From contig NZ_CP048882.1 in the NCBI RefSeq assembly GCF_015910445.1, positions 5,887,501 through 5,951,500 of the forward strand: a stretch of DNA of 64,000 bases, in the 5' to 3' direction. The position numbers were made by a program, and so were the translations under genes. How positions within the stretch are numbered: the first letter of the stretch is position 1; every line of letters begins with the position of its first letter. A model generated the notes under the pieces. The model was not told the origin of the DNA. It was given only the letters and a program-made list of their open reading frames with translations, and made no database searches. Positions 34,001 to 42,016 of this stretch are shown piece by piece. The stretch comes from Streptomyces bathyalis (lineage in GTDB: Bacteria > Actinomycetota > Actinomycetes > Streptomycetales > Streptomycetaceae).

Positions 34001-36907
34001 CCCCTCGCTCCGGGCGCAGGCAGTCCTACCGGAACCGTCACGTTCGACTTCGGTGACGGCAACACCTCCGCCCCGGTGCCGTTGGTCGGTGGTGTGGCCA
34101 CCACCAGCCACGCGTACGCCACCACAGTCGGCTCCCCCTTCGCCCTCACGGCCTCATACAGCGGTGACAGCAACTTCACCGGGTCGGTCGGGCTGGGCAG
34201 CCATGCGGTGAACCAGGCGGCGACGACGACAGCGTTGACCGATCTGCCGGACCCGTCCGTGGTGGGTGAGCCGGTGACGTTCACCGCCACCGTCTCGCCT
34301 GTCGCTCCGGGTGCCGGGACTCCCACCGGAAGCGTCACGTTCAACTTCGGTGACGGCAGTCCCGCGGTTGTGGTGCCGTTGGTTGCCGGTGTGGCGACGA
34401 CCTCGCATGCGTATGCCACGACGACGGGTTCGCCGTTCACGATCAGTGCGAGCTATGGCGGTGACGCCAACTTCACGGGCTCGGCGACGGGTCCGGGTCT
34501 GACGCACACGGTCAATGTGGCGGCGACGACAACGGTGTTGACGGACGTGCCGGACCCATCCGTGGTGGGTGAGCCGGTGACGTTCACCGCCACCGTTGCA
34601 CCGGTCGTTCCGGGTGCGGGTACGCCGACGGGGACGGTGGTCTTCGACTTCGGTGACGGCAGTCCAACTGTCCCTGTGCCGCTGGTCGGTGGCGTGGCGA
34701 CGACCAGCCACGCGTACACGACGACCACGGGTTCGCCGTTCGCTCTGACCGCTACCTACGGCGGTGACTCCAACTTCACGGGTTCCGCGGGGTTGGGCAG
34801 CCATGCGGTGAACCAGGCGGCGACGACGACGGTGTTGACTGATGTGCCGGATCCTTCGGTGGTGGGTGAGCCGGTGACGTTCACCGCGACTGTCTCGGCC
34901 TCTGCTCCGGGTGCGGGTACGCCGACGGGGACGGTGGTGTTCGACTTCGGTGACGGCAACATGTCTGCTCCGGTGGCACTGGTTGCCGGCGTGGCGACGA
35001 CCTCGCATGCGTATGCCACGACGACGGGTTCGCCGTTCGCGCTCACTGCCACGTACAGCGGTGACTCCAACTTCACCGGTTCGGTCGGGTTGGGCAGCCA
35101 TGCGGTGAATCAGGCGGCGACGACGACGGTGTTGACGGATGTGCCGGATCCGTCGGTGGTGGGTGAGCTGGTGACGTTCACCGCGACTGTCTCGGCCTCT
35201 GCTCCGGGTGCCGGGACTCCTACCGGAAGCGTCACGTTCAACTTCGGTGACGGCAGTCCCGCGGTTGTGGTGCCGTTGGTTGCCGGTGTGGCCACCACGA
35301 GTCACGCGTATGCGACCACTGCCGGCTCGCCGTTCGCCCTCACTGCTACCTACGGCGGTGACTCCAACTTCACCGGGTCGGTCGGGTTGGGCAGCCATGC
35401 GGTGAACCAGGCGGCGACGACGACGGCGTTGGCGGATGTTCCGGATCCGTCGGTGGTGGGTGAGCCGGTGACGTTCACGGCGACGGTCTCGGCCTCTGCT
35501 CCGGGTGCGGGTACGCCGACGGGTACGGTGGTGTTCGACTTCGGTGACGGCAACATGTCTGCTCCGGTGGCACTGGTTGCCGGTGTGGCCACCACGAGTC
35601 ACGCGTACGCGACCACGACGGGTTCGCCGTTCGCCCTCAGTGCCACGTACAGCGGCGACGCCAGCTTCACGGGCTCCGTGGGGACGGGCAGTCACACGGT
35701 CGATCCGGCGGAGACGACGACGGCTTTGGCCGACACGCCGGATCCGTCGGTGGTGGGGCAGTCGGTGAGCTTCACGGCGACGGTCTCGGCCTCTGCTCCT
35801 GGTGCGGGTACGCCGACGGGGACGGTGATCTTCGACTTCGGTGACGGCAACATGTCTGCTCCGGTGCCGTTGGTCAGCGGCGTGGCGACCACGAGTCACA
35901 TCTACACCGCCACGGCGGGCTCGCCGCTCGCCCTCACGGCCTCATACAGCGGTGACAGCAACTTCAACGCGTCTGTGGGGTTGGGCAGCCATGCGGTCGA
36001 TCCGGCGGAGACGACGACGGCGTTGACCGATCTACCGGATCCGTCGCTGGTGGGTGAGCCGGTGACGTTCACGGCGACGGTCTCTCCGGTCGCTCCCGGT
36101 GCGGGTACGCCGACGGGCACGGTGATCTTCGACTTCGGTGACGGCAACACGTCGGCTCCGGTGCCGTTGGTCAGTGGTGTCGCTACGACCAGCTACCCGT
36201 ATCCGACAACGGTCGGCTCCCCGTTCACGATCAGCGCCATCTACAGCGGTGACGCCAACTTCACGACCTCGACCACGTCTCCGGGCCTGACCCACACGGT
36301 CAATGTGGCGGCGACGACGACCAGCGTCTTCGACGATCTGCCGGATCCGTCGGTGGTGGGTGAGCCGGTGACCTTCACCGCCCACGTCACGCCGGTCGCT
36401 CCGGGTGCGGGTACGCCGACGGGGACGGTCACCTTCGACTTCGGTGACGGTTCTCCGACGGTGCCGGTGGCGCTGGTCGGTGGTGTCGCCACCACCACGC
36501 ACACGTACACCACGGCGACCGGATCCCCCTTCACGGTCACCGTCACGTATGGAGGTGACAGCAACTTCACCGGGTCCTCCGGTGCGGGCGGCCACACGGT
36601 CAACGCGGCGAATACGGCCACGGTGCTGACGGATCTGCCGGACCCGTCGGTGGTGGGTGTGCCCGTGGCGTTCACTGCGACGGTGTCGGCGGTGCCTCCC
36701 GGCGTGGGCATCCCCACGGGGACGGTCACGTTCGACTTCGGTGACGGCAGTCCGACGGTTGCGGTGCCGCTGGTCCTCGGTGTCGCGGCCACCACGCACA
36801 CCTACACCACAACGGTGGGTTCGCCGTTCTCGCTGACGGCCACGTACGGCGGCAGCGGCAGTTTCACCACCTCCGTGGGGACGGGCAGTCACACCGTGCT
36901 GCTGTGA
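31019..36907 (+). CDS. giant TIG/IPT and Ig-like repeat protein
   Basis: This 1962-residue protein is built only of repeated beta-sandwich domains. Residues 4-85 and 86-170 are two IPT/TIG domains (ISVVQPTRASAGQTVQLTG; ITAISPAATGPTAGGNVVTL). From about residue 172 to the end there are eighteen Ig-like repeats of 97-101 residues, each with DPSVVGEPVTFTATV, a PKD-like FxFGDGS/N strand and a closing ATYxGDSNFTGS...HTVN. There is no signal peptide, sorting motif, transmembrane helix or enzyme domain. Such arrays normally serve adhesion or fibre functions outside the cell, so export must be unconventional or absent. GGAGGAG precedes ATG 31019. A 13-bp hairpin follows the stop. Confidence 0.9.
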   Translation: MPAPTISVVQPTRASAGQTVQLTGSNFTGATAVKFGNTNATFTVVNDVRINATVPAGSGTLLITVVNPSGTSNGEAFTYTGTPGARITAISPAATGPTAGGNVVTLVGSGFTGVTAVKFGNINATSYNVVASTVINNVVVPPGNPGTVLVTVVTAAGPGGGFAYDYVGVPSSTTTLIDAPDPSVVGEPVTFTATVAPVPPNMGTPTGTVTFNFGDGSPAVVAPLVGGVATTSHAYTTTAGSPFSASATYSGDVNFTGSSGAASHTVNAAATTTALTDVPDPSVVGQSVSFTATVSPVAPGAGTPTGTVTFNFGDGSPAVVAPLVAGVATTSHAYATTTGSPFTISASYGGSASFSGSAGLGSHAVNAAATTTALTDVPDPSAVGQSVNFTATVSPVAPGAGTPTGTVTFNFGDGSPAVAVPLSGGVATTSHAYATTTGSPFPISASYGGSANFTASATAPGLTHTVNQAATTTALTDVPDPSVVGQSVNFTATVSPAAPGAGTPTGSVIFDFGDGNTSAPVPLVGGVATTSHTYTTTAGSPFTLTATYGGDSNFTGSVGLGTHAVNQAATTTALTDVPDPSLVGEPVTFTATVSPVAPGAGTPTGTVVFDFGDGSPTVPVPLVGGVATTSHAYATTVGSPFTASAAYGGSANFTGSVGLGSHSVNAAATTTALTDVPDPSVVGQSVSFTATVSPVAPGAGTPTGMVTFNFGDGSPAVVVPLVGGVATTSHAYATTTGSPFPISASYGGSANFTASATGPGLTHTVNQAATTTVLTDVPDPSVVGQSVSFTATVSPVAPGAGTPTGMVTFNFGDGSPVVVVPLVGGVATTSHAYATTTGSPFPISASYGGSANFTASATGPGLTHTVNQAATTTVLTDVPDPSVVGQSVSFTATVSASAPGAGTPTGTVVFDFGDGSPTVPVPLVGGVATTSHAYTTTTGSPFALTATYGGDSNFTGSAGLGTHAVNQAATTTALTDLPDPSVVGEPVTFTATVSPLAPGAGSPTGTVTFDFGDGNTSAPVPLVGGVATTSHAYATTVGSPFALTASYSGDSNFTGSVGLGSHAVNQAATTTALTDLPDPSVVGEPVTFTATVSPVAPGAGTPTGSVTFNFGDGSPAVVVPLVAGVATTSHAYATTTGSPFTISASYGGDANFTGSATGPGLTHTVNVAATTTVLTDVPDPSVVGEPVTFTATVAPVVPGAGTPTGTVVFDFGDGSPTVPVPLVGGVATTSHAYTTTTGSPFALTATYGGDSNFTGSAGLGSHAVNQAATTTVLTDVPDPSVVGEPVTFTATVSASAPGAGTPTGTVVFDFGDGNMSAPVALVAGVATTSHAYATTTGSPFALTATYSGDSNFTGSVGLGSHAVNQAATTTVLTDVPDPSVVGELVTFTATVSASAPGAGTPTGSVTFNFGDGSPAVVVPLVAGVATTSHAYATTAGSPFALTATYGGDSNFTGSVGLGSHAVNQAATTTALADVPDPSVVGEPVTFTATVSASAPGAGTPTGTVVFDFGDGNMSAPVALVAGVATTSHAYATTTGSPFALSATYSGDASFTGSVGTGSHTVDPAETTTALADTPDPSVVGQSVSFTATVSASAPGAGTPTGTVIFDFGDGNMSAPVPLVSGVATTSHIYTATAGSPLALTASYSGDSNFNASVGLGSHAVDPAETTTALTDLPDPSLVGEPVTFTATVSPVAPGAGTPTGTVIFDFGDGNTSAPVPLVSGVATTSYPYPTTVGSPFTISAIYSGDANFTTSTTSPGLTHTVNVAATTTSVFDDLPDPSVVGEPVTFTAHVTPVAPGAGTPTGTVTFDFGDGSPTVPVALVGGVATTTHTYTTATGSPFTVTVTYGGDSNFTGSSGAGGHTVNAANTATVLTDLPDPSVVGVPVAFTATVSAVPPGVGIPTGTVTFDFGDGSPTVAVPLVLGVAATTHTYTTTVGSPFSLTATYGGSGSFTTSVGTGSHTVLL
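31532..36904 (+). repeat. eighteen in-frame repeats of 297-303 bp
   Basis: The tandem units encode the Ig-like domains. Neighbouring copies are close to identical in places: the unit at about 33015-33317 and the next at 33318-33620 differ at only a few bases. Other copies differ in modular blocks (SPxVAPGAGTP versus SASAPGAGTP; GSPAVVVPL versus GNTSAPVPL), which suggests recombination or gene conversion among copies. Confidence 0.9.
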
Positions 36908-36957
36908 TGTCGGGCTCTCATCGGCCTTGATCCGCCGGTGAGTTGCCGTCCCTGGGG

Positions 36958-36994
36958 CGCGGCGGCAAGTCTCTTGCCGGGACTTGCCGCCGCG
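36958..36994 (+). terminator. hairpin terminator after the giant repeat gene
   Basis: CGCGGCGGCAAGT (36958-36970) pairs perfectly with ACTTGCCGCCGCG (36982-36994), giving a 13-bp stem with an 11-base loop, about 50 bases after the stop. The remaining bases to 37183 hold no gene. Confidence 0.75.
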
Positions 36995-37183
36995 ACTCCC
37001 ATACGGTCTGGGCACTGGCTCGGTGCGCAAGTCCCCGAAATGGCGAGGCTCCTGGCTCACGCCGGTGCCGGCGATCAATGCCGGCGCAGGCGGCCAGGGG
37101 CCTCGCTTCGCGCGCTGTGTTCCTGAGCCGACTCCCGCAGGGACTCAGGTCCCGAACGAGACCCAGGACGCAGCGGCAGGGCG

Positions 37184-38215
37184 TCAGCGCGCCGCGAGAT
37201 ACCGCGCCGCGGCGTCCCGGAGCCGCTCGTGCATTCCGTCGTACGCCTTGGCACTCCCCAGCACGGCCTTCGGAAGCTTCGCGACCATCGTGTAGTTGGT
37301 GTCGCACACGTTGGCGGCCGGGGCCAGTCCGGCCTGGCTGACGAGCTGATAGGCGTCGAGCTGGTCGAGACCGAGGAGTGAGGCGGTCCAGCCGACCAGG
37401 TCGTGCTGGCTGATGCGGAACGCATCCTCGAGCGGGCGGGCATGGCCCGTGGTGATGAGGAAGCCGTCGTTCTCGAGCCGGGGCGCGGCCGGAGTCCGCC
37501 CCTTGATCAGATCCACGATCAGCACCGTGTTCATCGCCGTCTCGACCGCCGTGCCGCAGACCTCGCCCTCGCCCTGGCGTGCGTGGCCGTCGCCGACGGA
37601 GAGCAGCGCCCCGGGAACGTTGACCGGGAAGTACGCGGTCGTGCCGGCCCGCATCTCCGGAGTGTCCATGTTGCCGCCGTGCGCGGCCGGCGTGATGCTC
37701 ATGAGCGTCTCGCCGGCCGCGGGCGCGACGCCGACCGTTCCGTGCATCGGGTCCAGGGGGAGGTCGAGTTCGAGGCCGCTGCGGCGGGCGCGGAAGCGGC
37801 ATGTTCCGGCCGCGGAGTCGATCTCGTACACCCACACACGCTCCTCCAGCGGCTCGTGAAGCATGGCCGTCGCGTGTGTCGCCGTGAGTGCGCCGAAGTG
37901 CGGGAAGGTGCTGGAGACGCCCCAGTCCCGTGCCGGGGAGATGTCGGCGAAGTGCACCGCGAGGGTGTCTCCCGGTTCGGCGCCCGTGACGGCGACCGGG
38001 CCGGTCACCGGATTGAGGTACGGGAACGTGCACACCCTGCTGGGCAGATCCTCATGGGCCCGCACGGCGCCACCGAAGCAGTCCTCTGTGCTCAACTCCA
38101 CGACCGTGCCCGGCTCGACGGTCAGCAGCGGCTCGTGTCCGCCGAAGCTGTAGGCGAGCTGTTCCGGAGTGGGCCTCAGGGATACGGCACCCCGGAAGCC
38201 GTCGTCGGAGGTCAT
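37184..38215 (-). CDS. acetamidase/formamidase family protein
   Basis: This 343-residue enzyme of the FmdA/AmdA family hydrolyses short amides to ammonia and a carboxylate. Recognisable segments are VVELSTEDCFGGAVRAHEDL, NPVTGPVAVTGAEPGDTLAV, LPLDPMHGTVGVAP, TPAAHGGNMDTPEMRAGTTA, YFPVNVPGALLSVGDGHARQ and GEGEVCGTAVETAM. The GDGHA and GNMD elements carry the zinc and catalytic acidic residues in this family. Its ATG overlaps the stop of the upstream permease as ATGA, so the two are coupled and the permease probably imports its substrate or a nitrogen compound. The C-terminus is intact. Confidence 0.93.
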   Translation of the reverse strand: MTSDDGFRGAVSLRPTPEQLAYSFGGHEPLLTVEPGTVVELSTEDCFGGAVRAHEDLPSRVCTFPYLNPVTGPVAVTGAEPGDTLAVHFADISPARDWGVSSTFPHFGALTATHATAMLHEPLEERVWVYEIDSAAGTCRFRARRSGLELDLPLDPMHGTVGVAPAAGETLMSITPAAHGGNMDTPEMRAGTTAYFPVNVPGALLSVGDGHARQGEGEVCGTAVETAMNTVLIVDLIKGRTPAAPRLENDGFLITTGHARPLEDAFRISQHDLVGWTASLLGLDQLDAYQLVSQAGLAPAANVCDTNYTMVAKLPKAVLGSAKAYDGMHERLRDAAARYLAAR

Positions 38216-39714
38216 GCGTCCTTGTCTCCTTCGGGTGGCGAGGCGGGCGAACCGTCCCTCGGCGAACCGTCCTTCGGCGAAGCAGCGACCTGCTCCATGG
38301 CGGACAGGGCCGGCCTTCGCCCGATCACGATGAGGCCCGCGAGCACCGCCAGGCCGGCCGCCAGCCACACGAACCCGAGCCGCTGGGCGGCGACTTGGGC
38401 GTTGACGACGACGTAGGCCAGGATCGCGAAGCCGATGACGGGCGCGGCCAGGTGCGCCCAGTACCTCCGGCTCCGGCCCCGTACGACGTAGTGCGTGACG
38501 ACGGACACGTGAAGGACGAGGAACCCGCTCAGCGCACCGAAGTTGACCAGGGTGCTCAGCAGCGTGATGCCGTCGCTGCGTGCCGCCATGGCGATACCGA
38601 GCACCAGCGAGCCCGCGGCAACCAGCAGCGTGGCGTTGACCGGGACACCGTGCCTGCGGTGCACCTTGGCCAGGAAGGGCGGCAGTTGGCGGTCGCGGGC
38701 CATGGCGTACAGCAGCCGCGACGTGGCGGCCTGCGCGACAAGGGAGTTGGCGAAGCCCCACGCGATGGCGGTGGACGCCGCGGTGAGGCCCGCGAGCCAG
38801 CCGCCGGCCGCGTTGCGTGCGGCGTCGTAGAAGGCGGTCCCGCCGGGGTCGCCCTCGGCGACGAGCTTGCCCGGGTCCTCGACCAGCAAGGAGGCGACCC
38901 AGGTCTGGGCGATGAAGAGGGCCGCGGCGAGCACCAGTGCGGCGACCATGGCGCGTCCGATGGCCCGCGCCGACTCCTTGTTCTCCTCGGCCAGCATGGA
39001 GATCCCGTCGAAGCCGAGGAAGCTGAGCACCGCGACCGACACCGCGCCGAAGACCAGGGGCCAGGAGAAGCTCCCCGCGTCGTACAGGGGCGTGAAGGAG
39101 AAGCCGTGCCCTTTGCCCTGCGCGAGGGCGGTGATCCCGACGGCCAGGAAGACGACCAGGACGGCGAGTTCGCCGACGAGCATGACCTTGTTCACCTTGG
39201 CGGTCATCTCGATGCCCATGTAGTTGACGACCGTGTTGAGCACCACGAAGCCCGTCAGCCACACCCACACGGGCACCGCGGGCACCAGGGTGTTCATCGC
39301 GACGCCGGAGATCAGGTAGAGCAGGCCGGGCACGAGGACGTAGTCGAGAAGGATCATCCAGCCCGAGATGAAGCCGACCGGGGCTGCGATGCCGCGTCCG
39401 GCGTAGGAGTAGACGGAACCCGCCATCGGGAAGGCGCGCGACATCTGCGCGTACGACAGGGCCGTGAACATCATGGCGACCATGCCGACCGCGTAGGCGA
39501 GCACGACCATGCCGCCGGAGCCCTGGAAGACGCTGCCGAAAATGCCGAAGGGGGCGATCGGCACCATGAAGACCAGCCCGTAGACGAGCAGATCCCAGAA
39601 GCTGAGCGAGCGGTGGAGCTGCTGCTCGTAGCCGAACTGCTCGACGCCGCTTTCGCTGCCTCCGCCGCTGCCCCTGGCGCGTCCCGCGGACGAAGAACCG
39701 GCCACCCGCCCCAC
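38212..39714 (-). CDS. APC family amino acid/amine permease
   Basis: This is a 500-residue integral membrane transporter with about twelve hydrophobic helices. The first helices read LLVYGLVFMVPIAPFGIFGS and GMVVLAYAVGMVAMMFTALS, and the substrate loop SRAFPMAGSVYSYAGRGI is typical of APC carriers. SFLGFDGISMLAEENKESAR is the conserved cytoplasmic loop after helix 6. The N- and C-terminal tails are hydrophilic, the latter with a short SPKDGSPRDGSP repeat. GTG 39714 sits very close to GAGGG, and in-frame GTG 39705 has better spacing. It lies between the P450 gene and the amidase, all on the same strand. Confidence 0.92.
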   Translation of the reverse strand: MGRVAGSSSAGRARGSGGGSESGVEQFGYEQQLHRSLSFWDLLVYGLVFMVPIAPFGIFGSVFQGSGGMVVLAYAVGMVAMMFTALSYAQMSRAFPMAGSVYSYAGRGIAAPVGFISGWMILLDYVLVPGLLYLISGVAMNTLVPAVPVWVWLTGFVVLNTVVNYMGIEMTAKVNKVMLVGELAVLVVFLAVGITALAQGKGHGFSFTPLYDAGSFSWPLVFGAVSVAVLSFLGFDGISMLAEENKESARAIGRAMVAALVLAAALFIAQTWVASLLVEDPGKLVAEGDPGGTAFYDAARNAAGGWLAGLTAASTAIAWGFANSLVAQAATSRLLYAMARDRQLPPFLAKVHRRHGVPVNATLLVAAGSLVLGIAMAARSDGITLLSTLVNFGALSGFLVLHVSVVTHYVVRGRSRRYWAHLAAPVIGFAILAYVVVNAQVAAQRLGFVWLAAGLAVLAGLIVIGRRPALSAMEQVAASPKDGSPRDGSPASPPEGDKDA

Positions 39715-39792
39715 TCCCTCCCCCGGGGCCCCGCGTCGAGGGAGTCCCGGGGACGAGGGTAGGGGCGGCGGGCCCGGCGGCGTAAGGGTGCG

Positions 39793-41220
39793 TCAGGCGC
39801 TGGTCACGGGGCCCTTCGCCGGGCCGCCGCTGCCGTCCTGCGGGGCGATGTCGAACTGCAGCGAACGGATGCGGTTGTCGAAGCTGGAGGGCACCAGGTC
39901 CGGCAGGCCCACGGCTCGCATCGCGACGGAGTCGGTGAGCAACTGCCTGAAGAGCGCCTTGAGTTCCTGGCGGGCGAGGTGCGCGCCGAGGCAGTAGTGC
40001 GGGCCGCCTCCGCCGTAGCCGAGGTGGGGGTTGGGGTCGCGGGTGATGTCGAAGGTGCCGGGGTCGGTGAAGACCGCCTCGTCGCGGTTGGCGGAGGCGT
40101 AGTACATCGCCACCGTCTCGCCCTTGCGCAGCGTGCGGCCGCCCATGACGTGGTCGGTGCGCAGCGTGCGGCGGAACTGGATGATGGGGGTCGAGCACCG
40201 GACGATCTCGTCCACGGCGGTGTCCGCGTACTTCTCGAAGTCGCTCTCCCACAGCTCCCGCTGCTCGGGATCGGCACTGAGCAGGGCCAGGCCGTGCGAG
40301 ATCGCATTGCGGGTCGTCTCCACCCCGGCGACCATCAACAACGTGAAGAACGCGCCGAGTTGGCGGTTCCCCAGGCACTGACCGTCGACATCCGCGGTGA
40401 CCAGCGCGGAGATGAGGTCGTCGGTCGGGTGGCGCCGGCGCTCCCTGGCGAGCATCGCGATCATGATGTGCATACGGGCCAGCGCCCGCAGGCCCTTGCC
40501 GGGGATGCGGAACTTCGCGCCCGCTCCGCGCCGTACGCCGATGTTCTCGGAGGCGTCGTTGAGCTGGGCGAGGATGCGGGGCCGGTGCCGCTGGGGGATG
40601 CCCATCATGTTGCACACGACCTCGCAGGGCACCAGCGAGGCCACGGCCGTCACGAACTCGCGGGAGGGCTGCCGCACCGCGTTCCCGACGACGGTCGCGA
40701 CGACCTGCTCGATGTCCTTCTCGGCGCCCGCCAGCAGCCTGGGACTGAACGCCCGCGAAATGATCTTCCGCAGCTTGGCGTGGTCGCTGCCGTCGACGTT
40801 GACCATGGACTCCCCGAAGAGGGCCTTCACCCATGGCGCGGGATGCGGCGTGGTGACACCGGGCGCGCTCCCGAACACGGCGGCGTTGCGGCTGGCTTCC
40901 TGCACGTGCTCGTGCCTGACGAGAGCGTAGAACCCCGGCTGCTGCCGCTTGCGCAGGGTGTGCTGCGGCTGTGCGAAGTACGTGGGCGCCTCCCGCTGGC
41001 GCAGCACGGCGAACACCTGGTGCCGCTGGTCGTGCGGCAGTTGCCAGAACCGCGGGTCGGCGGGGTTCGTGTCCGGCGGCAGGCCCGCCGCCTCGAAGGC
41101 CTCGGCCGCCTCCGAGGCGGCGGCTCCCGCCGCGGCCGCCGCGGAGGAAGGGGCTTGCGGTGCGGCCGCGGCTTCGGGCCCTGCCGAGGATGCGGACGCG
41201 GTGTGGGGTGGCATGGTCAT
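39793..41220 (-). CDS. cytochrome P450
   Basis: This 475-residue soluble P450 has an Ala-rich N-terminal extension of about 45 residues instead of a membrane anchor. Signature parts are present: the I-helix oxygen-binding LMVAGVETTRNAIS, the K-helix ExxR in AVDEIVRCSTPIIQFRRTLR, the meander strand MYYASANRDEAVFTDPGTFD and the heme loop GYGGGGPHYCLGAHLARQEL with Cys410 as iron ligand. The K-helix and meander sequence resembles the CYP124/125/142 group that oxidises sterol or branched lipid tails, but the substrate is unproven. It needs ferredoxin partners encoded elsewhere. ATG 41220 or 41214 could be the start. Permease and amidase genes follow on the same strand. Confidence 0.93.
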   Translation of the reverse strand: MTMPPHTASASSAGPEAAAAPQAPSSAAAAAGAAASEAAEAFEAAGLPPDTNPADPRFWQLPHDQRHQVFAVLRQREAPTYFAQPQHTLRKRQQPGFYALVRHEHVQEASRNAAVFGSAPGVTTPHPAPWVKALFGESMVNVDGSDHAKLRKIISRAFSPRLLAGAEKDIEQVVATVVGNAVRQPSREFVTAVASLVPCEVVCNMMGIPQRHRPRILAQLNDASENIGVRRGAGAKFRIPGKGLRALARMHIMIAMLARERRRHPTDDLISALVTADVDGQCLGNRQLGAFFTLLMVAGVETTRNAISHGLALLSADPEQRELWESDFEKYADTAVDEIVRCSTPIIQFRRTLRTDHVMGGRTLRKGETVAMYYASANRDEAVFTDPGTFDITRDPNPHLGYGGGGPHYCLGAHLARQELKALFRQLLTDSVAMRAVGLPDLVPSSFDNRIRSLQFDIAPQDGSGGPAKGPVTSA

Positions 41221-41623
41221 CTTCTCCAGTCGTCGTGGAACGGATCGCCCCGCCCGGCCTGCGCACCGGCGGGGCGTGAGTCTCCGGCAGCAGCTTGGGA
41301 CCGGCGGGCCGCTCCACGGCGTGCGCCACACCGCCGCGACCCGGACGGCCCTGTGCGGGAGGGCCACGACGGCACCCCGGATCCCTGTCGGCGGTGGCCT
41401 GCCACGGCCTGCGCGGTCCACCCGCCGGCGCCGGTCCGATACGGGCCCGACGCGGACCCGGACACCGGCTCGACGCGGGCCCGGTTCCGGTGCCCGCGCG
41501 GGCCGTGCCGGTCCGGCGAGGGGCCACGGCAGACCGTGCTTCGCCCCCGTAAACCATCACGGCGCATGAAGAAGCCCTCACTCCTGCCCTTTGTCGCCGC
41601 GGCTCGCGGGCCCGTACGCTGGA
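41221..41623. other. divergent promoter region of P450 and metE
   Basis: This spacer holds no supportable gene. It must contain the minus-strand P450 promoter and the plus-strand promoter for the riboswitch-controlled metE transcript. Confidence 0.5.
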
Positions 41624-41832
41624 GAGGCAGTCGGTTCGGCCTGTCCGCCAGACAGGCACGTCGCAAGAGGGAATCCGGTGAGACTCCGGAACTGCCCCGC
41701 AGCGGTGAGTGGGAACGAAAGCCGTCATACGCACTGGGTCCGAGCGGACCCGGGAAGCGACGGCCGGTAGGAGCCGGTCCGTGGATCACGGACACGGCGG
41801 GCCCACGAGTCCGAAGACCTGCCACTGCCCGC
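41624..41832 (+). promoter_or_regulatory. cobalamin (B12) riboswitch upstream of metE
   Basis: The aptamer core reads GAGGGAATCCGGTGAGACTC, CGGAACTGCCCCGCAGCGGT and, near the 3' end, GTCCGAAGACCTGCC, the B12 box. P1 can form between GGCAGT (41626-41631) and ACTGCC (41824-41829). A GC-rich hairpin of the CCGGGGGCACCCCCGG type follows at about 41833-41848 and can act as expression platform. It should switch off the B12-independent enzyme MetE when cobalamin is plentiful. Confidence 0.93.
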
Positions 41833-42016
41833 CGGGGGCACCCCCGGGCCGCAAGGCCCAGGGGGAGGATGCGTCGGCGGATCGATCTCGGTGACCTCGA
41901 GGGCGGGTCGGCGGTACAGGTGAGCAGCACGCGGTGCGCGTGTGCGCCGCCGCGTCGCCTCTCCTCCTCGCCCCGTACCTCTCGGGTCACCGGCGAGACT
42001 CGCGAAGGAGAGTTGA

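Noticed and set aside
34154-35899. Long minus-strand open frames under the giant repeat gene
   Set aside because: They are antisense reflections of the repeat (RRRTRTRSRGRDRRRE-type composition) with no ribosome site or domain.
31532-36904. Repeat array as a mobile or CRISPR-like element
   Set aside because: The period of about 300 bp is fully coding and explained by Ig-like domains.
37184-41734. A single open frame of about 1500 codons on the minus strand
   Set aside because: Only its last part is the amidase. The rest lies across the P450 and permease genes in another frame and is full of Arg/Ala/Gly, as expected from GC-rich shadow frames.
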